Shown here piece by piece: positions 1-13,439 of a stretch of DNA of 64,000 nucleotides (the stretch's first letter is position 1; each line of letters starts with the position of its first letter). The DNA comes from Pampus argenteus (Eukaryota > Chordata > Actinopteri > Scombriformes > Stromateidae). The DNA lies in the NCBI GenBank assembly GCA_036937835.1, contig CM072877.1, positions 18,592,001 through 18,656,000 on the forward strand. The letters run 5' to 3'. The notes below the pieces were generated by a model. That model was not told where the DNA came from. It did no database searches and saw nothing but the letters and a program-made list of their open reading frames with translations. The position numbers were made by a program, and so were the translations under genes.

Positions 1-2142
1 CAACACACAAAGAGAGAGAGAGAGAGAAATCATGAATAAAGCATAGAAAGCAGAAAGATAAGACGGCAGAAACAGACATAGGCTGTGACCTCGGGTTTAT
101 TTATGTTCAAAAGATCCCAATCGGTGTGAACACGCAGTTTTGGGAGAAAACGGGTGCAGAAGAGATTAACCTCTGTTCACCCCGGTATGCCCATTGAGAC
201 GGTCGCCACTCAGAAACCAACGTGAACGTCTATCCAGCCTGTCAGATTTGATTATAATATCCTAACTTTCAGAAAGCCTCTCCTTATTTCTGGCTACCAC
301 CCACTCTTCCCGGTGCTTCACTTTCTCTCAGCTGTTCAAACATAGATCTTCTATTTATATGCATTAGCCTGAGAATATATTTACTCAGGTCCAATGAAGC
401 AGCGCAGTGTAAAAAAGCATCAGTTTAGCTTGTCAAATTACTCTGTGTGCCTGTGCTGCACTGCCTGCTAATGACAGATAATTGAGCATGCTGGCAGGTT
501 TTATGTCGAGGTCTGTGTCCCCCCCATCACATCGCGGGGGTCATGTGTGTGTTATAGCATAGCCTCAGCTGAAGCAATGCTGATGAATGTGTGTCAGTAG
601 GATGAAGTTATCCCCATGTTTCTGGATCTCTGGATGGATGTTAGCAGAGGAGTGTAGTAGTGAGGAGGGATACTGGAACAAAACCAAGAGCCTGTTTGTT
701 TTTATCTGTATACAATTAGCACAAAAACAACAATATTAGATGCTCTCATGGGCCTCTTAGTCAACACGGTAGTAAAACAGTATTTACGCTGACGTCAAGT
801 GAACTCTGAAGCAATTAAAAACGAATATGGAAGTTAGTTTGACCCGTTTTTCCAGGTCCTTTTCCAATTTATCTGACATTCACAGAGAAACGGACGCTTC
901 TGTGACTCGAACGTAAAGGTAATATATGAGAGGCACAAACTGGGGCGTGCAGGAGTCGGCGTATCTGTAGCTTTTACATCTTCTGTATCATTTACATTTG
1001 CTGTGCACCTGCAGCCAGTTAACCAATGTATTCTCAGCTTTCCACCTACACCAGTGAGGGCGGGAAAGGCCAATTTATGGTTTGCTTGTCCAATACATCC
1101 AGTGTAATTTAATTCATTGCCAAGAACCTGTGAAAAAGTTTAATGGCGGTATAGAAACGAAAAGAATTAGCGATACAAAAGGAGATTAGAAAGGCATTAG
1201 GATCTGGGAGGCCCGGCCGCAGTGCTTAACGACTCCTCTGTTCTGAACAAATCAGTTTTACGAAGCAAAGCTGCTCTCAGCAGAATTATAGTCACTGTTA
1301 GCCGCTCTTATTGCCTGCCCCCATTAACTGGGTCCTACCTGAGGAGGGATGTGTGGAATAACACCATCAATTCAGGCTGCTCCCTAACAAGTTGGTTTCA
1401 AGGAAAAGTTCTGCAATAAAAAATAAAAAAAGGCTCTTCTGGATTCATTTTTATCAGTGATGCTAGCAGCGTGGCCCGAGGCAAGACAGTGTCGGTCTGT
1501 CGGTCCAACACTTTGGTTCAGACTGAAATATATACCAGAAAAACTATCAGATGGATTATACAGATATTCATGTTTTTGAGAGGATAAAGCCTACTGACTT
1601 TGACACTTCAGTCAAAGTCAAAGTTTTCTTTTCTTAAAGTCAACTAGATGCATCGGCACAACATTTTAGACAAGAATTCATTGTTTGCAGACGATATATT
1701 CAAATATTTGGTGATATCCTGACTTTCTTCTCACGCCACCAGTTTGACATCATAGACAGTATATAAACTATGAGTGTAGCCACTGTGATTGTGTTTTGTG
1801 GACGACAGTTTTGAAGCTTTCAGTTTGTATTTTGACTGTCACCATCTTGGATTTTTGGAGCCAGATGTGACCATATTTGGGTGAGACGGTGCAGTGTATT
1901 TGCAGTCTGTGGTTATCTGGGGTTATCGATACGTAACAATGGCAGCTACGCCCTAATGCATACATTATCTATTTCACTCTAAATGTGAACTTAAAAACGA
2001 ACATCATGCTATATATATATAAGACTTGAAACTAGCGATTCAGAACATAAACTCATTAGGAAAACGTTTTCTGAGATAATAAATTAAGTAAGACATATTT
2101 TCTCATAGACTTCAATACAATCGGTCTTCTTTTTCCAGTGGA

Positions 2143-2157
2143 GTCGCCCCCTGCTGG
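2143..2157 (-). promoter_or_regulatory. CTCF-like motif inside a dispersed repeat
   Basis: On the minus strand the core CCAGCAGGGGGCGAC fits the CTCF consensus closely. The surrounding sequence resembles a repeat common in fish genomes, so the motif may be repeat-borne. Occupancy cannot be judged from sequence. Confidence 0.35.
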
Positions 2158-2340
2158 TTATTAAGGAGAATACAGGTTTAAGTCACTTTTGCATGGAGCT
2201 ACCTGTTTGACACTAAACTAAGATGGTGAACGTTATATCTGCTAAATATCTGAATATTAGTATCGTCATTGTGCGTATGTTAGCATGCTGACGTTAGCAT
2301 TTAGCTCGGCCTCTAATAGCACGTCTGTAGACTCTCTGTC
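2150..2340 (+). repeat. Dispersed fish repeat, tail portion
   Basis: This stretch has the TTAGCATGCTGACGTTAGCA block and a preceding ACTAAGATGGTGAACG block. I recognise these as the end of an abundant percomorph repeat. The same TTAGCATGCTGACG block recurs near 53,365, which supports a repeat origin from within the window. Confidence 0.55.
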
Positions 2341-2639
2341 TTGTTTAATAATATTACTAATATATGGAAATAAATAGTACTTTAACATTAATGTCATTGT
2401 TTCATTTCACATCCAAAAGAGAAACTTGTAAGTTAATGTTAGATGACACATATCCTCCAGACATTTGATTGAGGTTATAAAGTGGATTTTTACCAAAAGA
2501 TGTCCGTTAAACTACCTGAATTACATGTCTGTGTCAAAGAGGATAAATGCTATCGACATATCATTCTGGTCTTGTTCCATGTTACAGGTGCAGCTGCTCT
2601 ACCTGAAAGGGCTGACAAGAAGCCTGGACTGCAGAGAGT

Positions 2640-3360
2640 CAGATGTGAAGGAAATACAGTGAGGAGTGGAAAAGCAGGAGGAGGAGGAGAAGGGGGAGAG
2701 GGTAAGGAGCAGGGGGGAAGGGCTTGTATTGATCATCCGCCAGGTGTGATGGATAGCGCAATAAGTGGCAGCAGCTAGCGGAGGAGAGGAGAGAGTGATT
2801 TCTGCTTTTCAAAGTCCTGATGGATGAGAGTGTCAGACGGAGGCCAGTGTCCAGAGCCCAGCACATGATGGACTGCTGTGTCAGACTGAGAGAAATTGAA
2901 GGAGAAAAGAGAGGTGAGGGGATGGAGGGAAGACAAGAGACCGGGAGGAAGAGGGTGATTTGAGGGGATGGAGAAGGGGAGGAGATAAGCGACATCAAGG
3001 AAAATGTAAGGAGGAAGGTAAGTGAGATTAGGAGGGGTGGGGGGATTTTTTAGGAAGAGGGTCAATATAGTGCAAAGAGAAAAGAGACGGTGAGAGACAG
3101 AGAGATGAGAGCAAGAGGCAACAGTGGAGTGAGTTCATCTTTATTAATGGGCAAAGAGCAGAGAGGGAGTTATTAAAAAGGAAAAAGATGAATGAAAGAA
3201 TGAGTGTGAACGAGGGGAGGAGGTGACGAAGGGAGATGTGATATATGCCCCCTCCCGGCTTTCTGAAATCCAATAATAACACTGAGGAATGGGCCAGCTG
3301 GTGGACTGAAGGGAGGAGGAGGGAGGGCAAGAGGGAAGGGACATTTATAAGAAGCAGCCA
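2640..3360 (+). repeat. Purine-rich (G/A) low-complexity domain
   Basis: About 700 bases of the plus strand are strongly biased to A and G, in runs such as GGAGGAGGAGAAGGGGGAGA. The complementary strand yields Leu/Ser/Pro-rich reading frames that are composition artefacts, not genes. Smaller purine blocks recur at 7020-7150, 7385-7560 and 9240-9430. Confidence 0.6.
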
Positions 3361-3639
3361 GTGAAAACCAGGCAGGGGCAGCACTGAGAAATACATGAAG
3401 TTATTTTCACCTGGCACCTTTTTTATTAAACCTGACGATAACCTAATAGCACAGTCGACGCATAATTATAACCAATCAACAGCAGTGAGCGGTGAGGAAT
3501 AATCGAATAATAACGGGAACATGTCGTGCACATTTCCAGCTCTATATTTATAATATCTTTGCATGATTTACAATGTTAAAGAACTCCTTATTTATCTTAA
3601 TCTGGCTCCTCAGTTCAGCCTCTGTATGAAACAGGATGT

Positions 3640-3840
3640 TTTTAGCTGCTGTCTCTTTAAGACTCGATGAGCTCACTGCTCAGGAAGCCTCCGCCGACTC
3701 TTCAGGCTACGTGAACAAACAGTATGATGGTCGTAGCTTTTCACTTCTTTATCTCCTCTCAGATACATCTGTACATATTCGAGCCCCTTTAAGTTTTGGA
3801 TTTTTGACTATGTTTAACATAAACATCCAACATTATAAGA
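3640..3840 (+). repeat. Dispersed fish repeat (TCTTTAA ... ACGTRAACAAAC family)
   Basis: This region shares an ordered set of short blocks with 17,650-17,790: CTGTCTCTTTAAG, a GCTCAG/GGTCAGCAG stretch, then GGCTACGTRAACAAACA. Both are probably diverged copies of one interspersed element. Confidence 0.45.
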
Positions 3841-6802
3841 GTATATAAACGACAGAAAATGACATTAATTTTAAACACTACAGTTGCTTCTGTTGAACAG
3901 CTTTTAATTTACATGTTATAAACGTATCTGCGGCTAAAATCACTCAATTGCTCAATACTGAAAATGCCATTCTGACTCAGTGGCATCTGTAGGCAATGAC
4001 GCACACTGTACGCTGAGGGGAGGCCTTCAGGAGCACAAACATTTAGTGGGAAACTACCTGCTTCTTGGGAATTTTCTGTTATTTTTATACAGTAACAATG
4101 TCAGATGTCTTTGTTAAACATTCAGCCTGCTCTCAACGCTTCGTTTGCAATGTTTTCATTTTACTTTCCCCACTAAATGACGTCAGCTCATCTCGTGTGC
4201 CCACAAACCATCCGTCCTGTAGCCTCTGTTGCCAAAAGCTTCTTCCATATGTTGTTCACTCGGATCGGACATGTACTGATGTATTTGAGAAGTGTCCATT
4301 TCCAGTAAAGAACGAGAAAAAGGAAGTAAAATTTTACTGATACTTTTTGTTTGTTTGTTTGTTTACGTAGCATCTGGATCTGGCCAATCAGGAGGGGAGC
4401 CTTAAAGAGACAGGCCTGTTTTTAACGTTAAATCATTCAAAGATATTTCAATAGACTCTTATGAATGTAAATATATAACCTGGAAATGTGCATGATGCGT
4501 CCCTTTCAAACAGACTAAAGCTCAGTACTGTCGGGGACGGGAAGTTTAAAAACTGAAGTTGAATGCAAGCGATAAAAAAACAATTTAAAGTGCAGCAAAT
4601 GCAACAACAATAATAACATTCCTGCATCAAGCTTCACTCAAATAAATGACCTCACTCTTTTAGAAAAAAAAAACTGTAAAAGATGACAGCTTGTCCTCAG
4701 ATTGCCAAGTACTGACAGATAGTCCAATGAGATGAGTCGTACTGGCGCTGAGGGAGTGCTTCGTCTGGCAAGGTATCACTGGTGATCTATTAAACAGAGA
4801 CGGAGCAGTACATCACCAAAATATGTCTGAGCACAAAGCAGAAGACGGTGACCACGTACAAGTAAGGAGACAATACAGTCATAACTTAAACTCGTCTGCA
4901 TGGCTAGAAAGGTTGTTTTTGTCTTTATTTGATAGTTGAAAGTAGAAGCAATAAGCTAAAAGAAGCTAAAATGCTCCATTGAGTTGTATGTTAATTAACT
5001 GTATATGTGCTGTACGGGCATCACCATTCACATTAAACACCATGTGATCTACTGTTAATGTTGATTAGAAGAAGAAAACTTCCTCAACACATGGCCACAT
5101 TTAAGCAGCAGATCATCCATCACTTCTCTGACCACATCTGGGAAACTTTAAGGAGTTTTTTTTTACCTCTAGAAGTGCTATGAAACAGGTTGTTTTTTTT
5201 ATGAGCGGTTCCACGTTTTGTTTGTTTGCATTGCCTCATGCGGGTGACGTGATACACATTCCTGTTTGACACCAGTCCAATGATCTACAGGTGGCAGTAA
5301 CATGTCCACACACGTAGCCACGGAGACGAACATCCAATCCACTGCAAGGAAACTCAGTCAGCATGTTTGTAAGACCTACATGGATACATGATACATACAT
5401 GATGTGTGCTGTGCTGTTTGTTTTAATGTATTTACAGTATAAATATGTTATGATGTGTGTGTTTATTGTCAACAATAACTCCTGTGGGCACCCATAGGTG
5501 GAGGCTGATGTAGAAACAGATCATATATAGCACAGATATATCATATAAAACACGTCTTGATAGGTGAATTTACATTAATAAACACTTAAAAATGTAGTTA
5601 TATTTGCGTATAACCACATTGTAGTGTGTTATTAACCATTTGCTGCTCAGACAAATAAAGTGCATGATGGCGGTCTGCATCTTCTTCTGTATGATGCTCT
5701 TTATGTGTATAAAAACAAGCCATCGCTCTGATGCACGAGACAGTAACTGTAGCCGCAAGACGTTATCAAACTGTGCTCCAAATACCTCGACGTGGCATCA
5801 CTTCATGAACATTTGTTGTAGTATTAATGAAGATAAACTCACCAATAAATACCTCAATGGCTCCAGGAAAGCAATAGTCATGTCTTAAATAGCATTTGAA
5901 ATAGTGTCTTAGGACAAAATTTCCCCTTTAGTCTGACTCGTCTGCAGTGAGAGGATTTAGAGTCCTGCTCTGCCGGTCTTTATTTATATGTATCCACAGG
6001 ACATTATCCATTATGACTGTGTTTTTAGGCTTTGAGAACCTCATATGTCTCATAAATCACTGTTTGGAGCTCATCCTGGCCTGGAATAAAAGCATAAAAG
6101 CAGTCAACATGGATAACTCCTCAGTCTGAGCAGCCAATAGGCCACATTTCCATTTCCACTAAAGTACTGCACTTTTGAGGGTATATAATGTTTCATAATG
6201 CAATCCTGCTATATTTGAATACTTTTCCACTGCAACATGTGAATGGCTACAGAATCTGTGTGACTGCAGAGCTTCAAAGAGGAGATATCATGCACATTTC
6301 GCCAAACACACCTGTTTCTGAAAAAAACTATCCCAAAAACACAAAGATAAAAACCACAAAACTGAACCAGATGAAGACGTGATATCAAATAATTGTAAAA
6401 TGCAACATTTTTCATTTTTGAGAGCAAGTTTGTGGAGTTTGTTACTCAACAGTGTTACTTCTCCCATTATCACACAAATATTAGACCTCTGAGACTTAAA
6501 TTTAAGTACCCCTGCACGTAAAAACACAGCATTTCTGCAGATACGGCTTCAGAAACCAATATCCTAATCAAAAAAATGCACCAGCACAGAGCAGAGGAAA
6601 CCAAACACACACACACACACACGTGCGCCTGTGCAGAGCTGCACTAGCTGATGAGGTGTTATGTTTGGGATCCTGGGGCTCATGCATCACCTCTTGTGGG
6701 ACAAGTAAGGTGACTCCTGGCAGCCAAACAAGAAGTGGCACCACATATATCTCTTAATAGAGTCACTCACAGCTCCTCCCTCACTCCTTCTTTCTCCTTC
6801 TA

Positions 6803-6826
6803 ACACACACACACACACACACACAC
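6803..6826 (+). repeat. (AC)n microsatellite
   Basis: Twelve uninterrupted AC dinucleotides. A shorter (CA)n run lies about 180 bp upstream. Confidence 0.9.
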
Positions 6827-8225
6827 TTATTCATCCGGTTTTAAAACAGATTAGCTGCTCAAACACCATGGCAACTACTCATCTACCATCATTACCTAAG
6901 CAGGTTTTACTGCCACACATATTTACCGGCCCTGCAGCACCACTCCAGACTATCCAACTCTATTATCCACACAGGACGACTGCTGTAATCTTAAAGTACA
7001 CTACTTGTGTCATTACCTAAATAAAGAGGGAAGTCGGACGTGGCTGACTGAGGGACAAGTGGAAAGAGAGCAAAAAGATTGAAATAGTCGGCTTAACAAG
7101 GGATGAGAGGTGAGGAGGAAAAAGAGAGAATGAAGGAGGAGCTGAAGCCAGACAAGCTCATTAAAGTGAGGGCAGCGGTGTGACAAATGATGCATGGAGC
7201 TGGCAGCATTGATCCCCCCCCTCAGCCCCCAGTTCACAGGGGGGGTGTCAGAGCAGGGAGATGCATGGAAACGTGTGTGCGTGTGTGTTTGTGTGTGTGC
7301 GTGCATGCACGGCAGGACTGAGAAATACTCAGGTGCCACCGCTCTAATGGAGAGGCCAGAGCCGGCAGCCTGTTGACAGATGACTTGTCAGCAGAGAGGA
7401 GGAGAAAGGGAGGAGAGGAGAGGAAGAAAAAAAGAGAGGAGAGGTAGTGATTAGATAGTTGTGCTAATGCTTGACCTCCTCTACCCCGGTGTCTGTCCTT
7501 CATCAAGACTGCGGAAAGGAGGCGGACAAGATGAGGGCGGAGGAGAACGAAGGAGGGAGAGCATAGATTAGGATGAGAAATGCTGAGATGCTTTTTTAGG
7601 GGGGAGTTGTCAGGTATTTATGATAGCTACAGAAACATATCTTCAATCTAATCTACTATAGAAATGTCTCGTATTCCCACTTCTGTACTTAAAAGTAAAA
7701 TAATTCCTGTATGACTGCATGTACACATGCATACTGATGTAATGACTTCTATCTTTGGACGCTCGTAAACTTGAGTTTTGTTGATATTAAATCAGAAGTT
7801 TTGATAAAAAACTCTCTACTGAATTCTGAGGCCGATGAGTTAATGTATTGAGTTGCATTTTATTGTAAGGTACACCTAAACTGCAGCCTAAAAAAATGTG
7901 TGAGGAGATGTACCAGGCACGGTGCCACTGGGTGTGTGGTTGGCTAAGAGAAGAAGAGACGAGCAGGCTCTCTGTTGGCAGCGTAAAGTACGCAGCTGCT
8001 GTGACTAACATCCAATTTCTGGAGAATATCTAAATGTTGTCAAAAATCTAGTTAAAGCTGCTTTAATAAGTGTTTGTACTACAGAAAAACAACACCGGCG
8101 AGGGCCCGAGTTTAATGACTGAGACCATAACAATCCCTTTAAATGGCCACTAAAGGCCTTTTTCACATTTGCAGTAGTGCTCACGACACGTGGAATCGAT
8201 GTATATAAAAGCGCGTGAGTGTTTC

Positions 8226-8262
8226 CAGGTGGTTGCTAGGTGGTTGCTAGGTGGTTGTTAGG
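8226..8262 (+). repeat. 11-bp tandem repeat, three copies
   Basis: The unit GTGGTTGCTAG is repeated, with the third copy carrying one change (GTGGTTGTTAG). Confidence 0.8.
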
Positions 8263-10929
8263 GTGTTCCACGTCATCTGTCTAGTCCAGTATGGAACGTG
8301 AATTGGTCAAAAATTTACTTCTACTTCAGTGTTTGCATTAATACGTCTGCGGGGAAACCCTACATACAATCAGTCCCCGACTCAACCTACATGAATTAAG
8401 CTTAAGAAGTAATTTAATTGATTTCCAGTGACATTATAGCATCTCCATTTTAAAAAGTGAACAATACATAAGTTGATCCATCCATGCACAAATGGACTAT
8501 CCCAAATACTATATCAAAGTTAAGACAAGCGGGAGCTCACAGGACCACAACGTAGGCATACGTACAAACGAAAGGGTGTGTGGGTATGTTGAAACCAACC
8601 AATAGCATGGAAGCTTTATTGCGCCTTATGATGTTCAAAATAGACGTGATAACTGGGTATTTTCTGTTGTCTTAAAGACATATAAATTAGAACTAGACAT
8701 TTTGGTCCAATCCCTGTTTCATAGTTGCTTGACCAGTAATAAAATATTCCTTAACAAATACCTTGTAGAAGTCTGTAGTATGCCTTTTTTGAAAAAAAAC
8801 AAAACAAAAAAAAAACAGTAATTGCTTGTCAACAGATAATGAATACATGCACCAAGGAAGCTCTAATTTACCTAAATTCACTGACAACTTGCCATGTACT
8901 AAACAGAAGTGTTTGTCAATTTTATTATAGGTTACAGTGATGGCATTTTGCGGGGAGACAGTTTTGTGTGTTTGTGTATGTACATACAAGTTGGACCAAG
9001 ACAACTGCAGACACACAAAGTAAAAAGAAAACAGTTTGCAAAGGAAAGGCAGTCATGAAAGGAAGGAGGGAGGAGGAAGAGGAAGAAAAAAGAAGTGAGT
9101 TTGTTGCGATTCAGGCAGCCACACCGGGACTATCATTACCATACATCAGGACAATGAATGAGGCTTTCAGCAAGCGGTAATAAGAATTTGATAAATCATG
9201 AGCCGAGAATTAACTAGACGTCAAAACAATGAGAGCACCCTGATAGATGAAGAGAGGATGATGGCATAGATTAGTCAGAGCAAGGAGGGAGAGCAAGAAG
9301 AGAAGATAAGGAAAAAAAGAGAGTAGACACAAGGTCGGACCAGAGGGTAAGGAAAGAAAACTGTAGAGAAAAAGAAGAAGAAGAAGGTAAAAGAGACGGA
9401 GAGTGGAGAAAAGCTGATTGAGGAGGTGATGGAGTGGAAAATAGGTAACTGAGTAAGGGTCATGGAGCGATACAGCAGAACAAAAACAGAGTAGGATTGG
9501 CTGTACAGATGCTGGAGGATGATACAGTAACGCCAGCATATACATCCAACTGCTAACCTGCAAACAGAAAAACTGCACTGCAAGCAATTCTCCAGGAACG
9601 CCAACCAAAATATAGCAACTGATTCGACTTTGATTGACACGTTTTTCATTAACATTCCACTTTATTGTCTGTCTCACTCGAACCTCGTCTCCTGCCTCGG
9701 CGACTCTTCTCCTCGCAGGGTGAGGGATGTGACAGGAGGATGTTTATTTAATGAGAGCAGTCTGGAGGGGGGTAATGAAATCTACCCTAACACCATTAAC
9801 AACCAGGCTTATCAGCTCCATAGACACACGTCAGCACGCTGCAGCCTTTTGTTCTCTGGCTCGAGGCCACCACCGACCCACAGAACGCAGCGTACGCCGA
9901 TCTCCAGAAATTAAAAACTGACCACCAATCTCATTTTTCACTTGGCTCCTTATAAGTTTACATGGAAGTGGGCAGGTGACTGAGTCTGACAGGCACCTGT
10001 AAGGTATCGGTAGTGTTCGAGTGTGGGAGGTGGTTGGTTTGTTACCTGACCACACAGACACAATCAATCTTCCTCCATGTCACGGTAATTGATGCTGACG
10101 GATGGACTCGGACATTTCTTTGTCTAAAACACACCTACACACATGCACGGACAAACCCGAGTCTGCACATTTACTGGATGCGTTCGGCGCATGTATGAAC
10201 GCATGGCTATAGGTCCTTTTCTACGTTCTCAACAAGCGTTTTAGAGAATCATTGCCGTAGTTCAGTTTGAATCTCTGTCACTGACGGAAACCTGGTGACT
10301 GAAAGCTTGTTAAAGTTTATTAAAAGACCACGAAAGCTCCAGGAACAATCATAATGTAAACAGGCTTATGTGCAGTGTTTATATAGGCTGGTTTTATACT
10401 GAACTGGATGTGACCCCTAACCATCACCCGCCTAAACCTGACTATATTTGGAAGTTCAACTTCCTTTGCGTTCGTGCTGCAGCTGCAGCTGGATATACTC
10501 GCACCGCCTGGGAAGAAAATAAACACGGAGCAGAGCAACAACAGCAACACCATCCTCGTCATCTGTATTTGTTTGCCGACCTCCACAATAATTAATCCTG
10601 AGCACAGCCAATGTCATCTATGTTTATGGTTTGATGTTACTGTTATTTTTTGTACGCACGTGCCTCACGCAGCAGTTTAAGAGCTCGGCCGTGTCGGTTA
10701 CAAACATGACCGGGAACCGAGTTGAGCATTAAGGCATGTACTGTGAATGTATCCATTCAAGTGATTTGAACGGTTTCCACCAGCATACACATACAGGAAG
10801 CTTGTGCATGTATGGCACCATGTAAAGGGACAATAAACCTCTTTTTCTTCACTCCTTCCCCGTTTCACATCCATGTATCTGCCCATAAGTGCCATCCTGG
10901 TACTCTGTTCAACCCTTGAATCATACAAT

Positions 10930-11130
10930 ATTCTCTGAAAGGTTCATTTGCTGAGCATTACATTAGAGTGGAGCTGCTGATGGCCACACAAAAGCCATGT
11001 AAATGAGCTGTGAGAGAGGCCCATCAGTCATCATGCCAGATGCACAATCCCATTATTATTTATGGCCATAATTGGCTCGTGTTTCCTCAGGCAATGACTC
11101 TGCTATGATGGATCTGATGATGACTCCTCT
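10930..11130. other. Possible conserved non-coding element
   Basis: About 200 bases of non-repetitive, mixed-composition sequence include ATTATTATTTATGGCCATAA and several ATGAT/CATCAT homeobox- or POU-type words. It has no coding potential. The texture resembles vertebrate conserved non-coding elements, but conservation cannot be seen in a single sequence, so this is inference. Confidence 0.2.
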
Positions 11131-12289
11131 CAGCCCAACAATCAGGAAGCAGTCAAGAGTGAATAAAGAACGAGAGACGAGAGAAAGTTTGCATGATGAA
11201 AGCAGGAACGCGGCTTTTACATGATGCAAAATGTAAAGTCAAACATACTGAGGCCCAAGGCGCTGACGCGATGCAAGGCAAAAACGGACTCGCTGCACAC
11301 AATTCATCCATCATTCAAGGATGATTTAACCCTCCTAATAAAAGTCAATATGGGTTGTTGGGCAGTCGCTGGCAATCAAAAGAACCAGTGAATGAATTGA
11401 GATGTGGATTGTCAGGGGATTGACATCAGATTAGGTCGGTTGACTCGAAGGATTGACGGGCAGAGCTCAGGGGTCATTGGGTAAGTGGTCTATCGGCTCC
11501 TTGTCTTGGATGTGACGCTGACCTCCTCTCCTGATCCTGATCTCTCTGCCTGGTCGTCCCTCAGCTCGGCTACGAGTTAACGACTTTCTGTTGAGGCAAG
11601 AGTTTCGTATCGAGGCTGGAGAAATGTTGCATGTCACGGTTTGTCATCAGTCATCACGGATGTGTTGACAAGTCCTGTCAGTCCGGCTCTACCTCTACCT
11701 CTTCCAGTTGGCAGGTAGACTACGTGTTGGCAGGTCTATTTCCCCCTTGTCTTACACCGAAGGGCATCGCTTTGGATCAGTGTGTTTGCTGTTGCGTGCA
11801 GGCGGGCTCTGTATGCATATCTAATATGTGTGACTCTGCCAGGCAGGCTCTGATAATGCGTTTTGCCTTGTTCATTTGGCCCAGAAAACACTGACCTCTG
11901 TAAGTGATGATCAGTGTTTCCTTGAGGTTTTTCCCCCCTCTATTAATGCTTCTCTCTTTGCTCAAATACAAAGACACAAAGGACAGTATTGTTGCGTGCA
12001 GACTGTAGTCGCCTTTCTGACTTTATTATACAAGTATCTTAACACAGCTGAGTCAGCCATTTACAGCAACTACCTCCGAAGAAGCTGCTAAATAACACAA
12101 AGTGAAAATAAAGAATGCATTTGTACCTATTAAGTTCTGCTTCAATACCAACGCAACAAGCCATAGCTACACAAATCTGACTAAAATTGCAGATGTCTTA
12201 GTGATCCAGTCCTGGGAAAATCCACTTATAAGAACAATTGTGAGTTATTTCTAGAGAGCCAGTATCTGGTGGTTTTAGAGCCCGAGTCC

Positions 12290-12560
12290 CTCTTTTTGTT
12301 ACCATCCTTCCACCGGAGCTCAACAGGGAAACAGTATCCGAAGAAACACGAACAGGGAATTTGAAGCTAAAAAGACTAAATTCAGGCAGATATCCACATG
12401 ATATGCCCCCATATCACGGACACTGAAAGTGCATTTGAAGGGGATCTTTTAATAGTATGAACAGGAGGAATGATTACAGCAAGGAAACCTCTGTCAGTGT
12501 TGTTTTCAGACACACGTGAATAACTGTGAAGCTATCCTTTAAGCTACTTGTGACAGACAC
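12290..12560 (-). repeat. Dispersed fish repeat, reverse copy
   Basis: The reverse complement of about 12,456-12,487 matches 13,499-13,529 almost base for base (core TGCTGTAATCATTCCTCCTG). The outer parts also resemble the TTAAAGGATGAG-type repeat found at 43,175-43,460. This is an old, interrupted copy. Confidence 0.6.
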
Positions 12561-13439
12561 TATAAAGCTCTGTAGAGCTGAGGGAAGCAGCAGAGTCAGG
12601 TGATTATTCTCTGTGGGTTCAAAAATGCAAGCAACCCCTTTCACCTACTTCAGCATATGATCCATTTATGTGGAAATATTGATTATAGCTGCTTTACGAC
12701 AGGCTTCAAGTCTTTAAAAGTAACTAATTTACTGACTTGACAAAGTCTAATAACCTTGTTGAAACAAACGTGTCTGTTTATTGTGATGAATATGAGATTA
12801 AACCAACATGACATTAGAGGATGATGAAAACAATGGGCAATGTGAATGTAGATTAATGGACATAAGCTCATACTGATTAATGGGATGTGATCCTGGGAGG
12901 GAGCGATCCTAAGTGAAATAAAACATCTGTGATGGGTCTTTTCCAAATGATGTAACCTGCTCTCAATTCCAAAATATGCTATTACAAAATAACTGAGCCT
13001 TAGACTGAGTAGGGTACAGTTTCATCCCATCTCGCGTGTTGTAAATGTTGGATTTGGAGCGAGCTTGGAGCAAATTCTCTGTGCAGATAATGTGGAACGA
13101 CGGAGCTGGAAGAGAGCTGTCGGTTCAGTGCGTGTCTGTTGCCGACTGTTGACAGACATGCAGTCATAGTCGGCTGTATTTTGGCTCCTTCCACTCATTA
13201 ATCATACAATAAGAGCAACAGACAAGCTTGGCAATGAACTTTGTTAAATTCCACTTCGGTAGTTGTGAGAATTGTCTTAAGTTTTTATTGCCTTTAGCCA
13301 CACTAGAAGTGTGTTGATCCACCACTTTGGTCCAGACTGATGATGCAGACACTCATAATCCCCAGACGATGAATCTTACTGACTTTAGTTATCCCTTGAC
13401 TTTTCTTCTAGCGCCCCCATGTGGCTAACATATGTTAGG

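Larger units (their letters stand above)
1..2640. other. Intergenic DNA, no gene seen
   Basis: No open reading frame here has recognisable protein similarity or paired splice sites. The stretch opens with a short (GA)n tract at about 10-27. It also holds a conserved-looking AT-rich segment at about 380-500, a perfect 10-bp hairpin at 1595-1620, and a diverged dispersed repeat at about 2100-2340 that carries a CTCF-like motif. Confidence 0.6.
3360..10300. other. Intergenic DNA, no gene seen
   Basis: This is a mix of AT-rich unique sequence, purine-rich blocks, (CA)n tracts at 6604-6622 and 6803-6826, and an imperfect (GT)n tract at 7271-7305. A three-copy 11-bp tandem repeat lies at 8226-8262. 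Open reading frames are short, are on both strands and lack coding character. Nothing here supports a gene. Confidence 0.55.

Noticed and set aside
2639..3417. Overlapping minus-strand frames of 66-129 codons rich in Leu, Ser and Pro
   Set aside because: They are the complement of a purine-rich low-complexity tract. Several frames are open at once, with no splice sites or recognisable protein.
9210..9677. 155- and 126-codon minus-strand frames, hydrophobic and aromatic-rich
   Set aside because: Complement of a GA-rich stretch, so the apparent membrane-protein look comes from composition.
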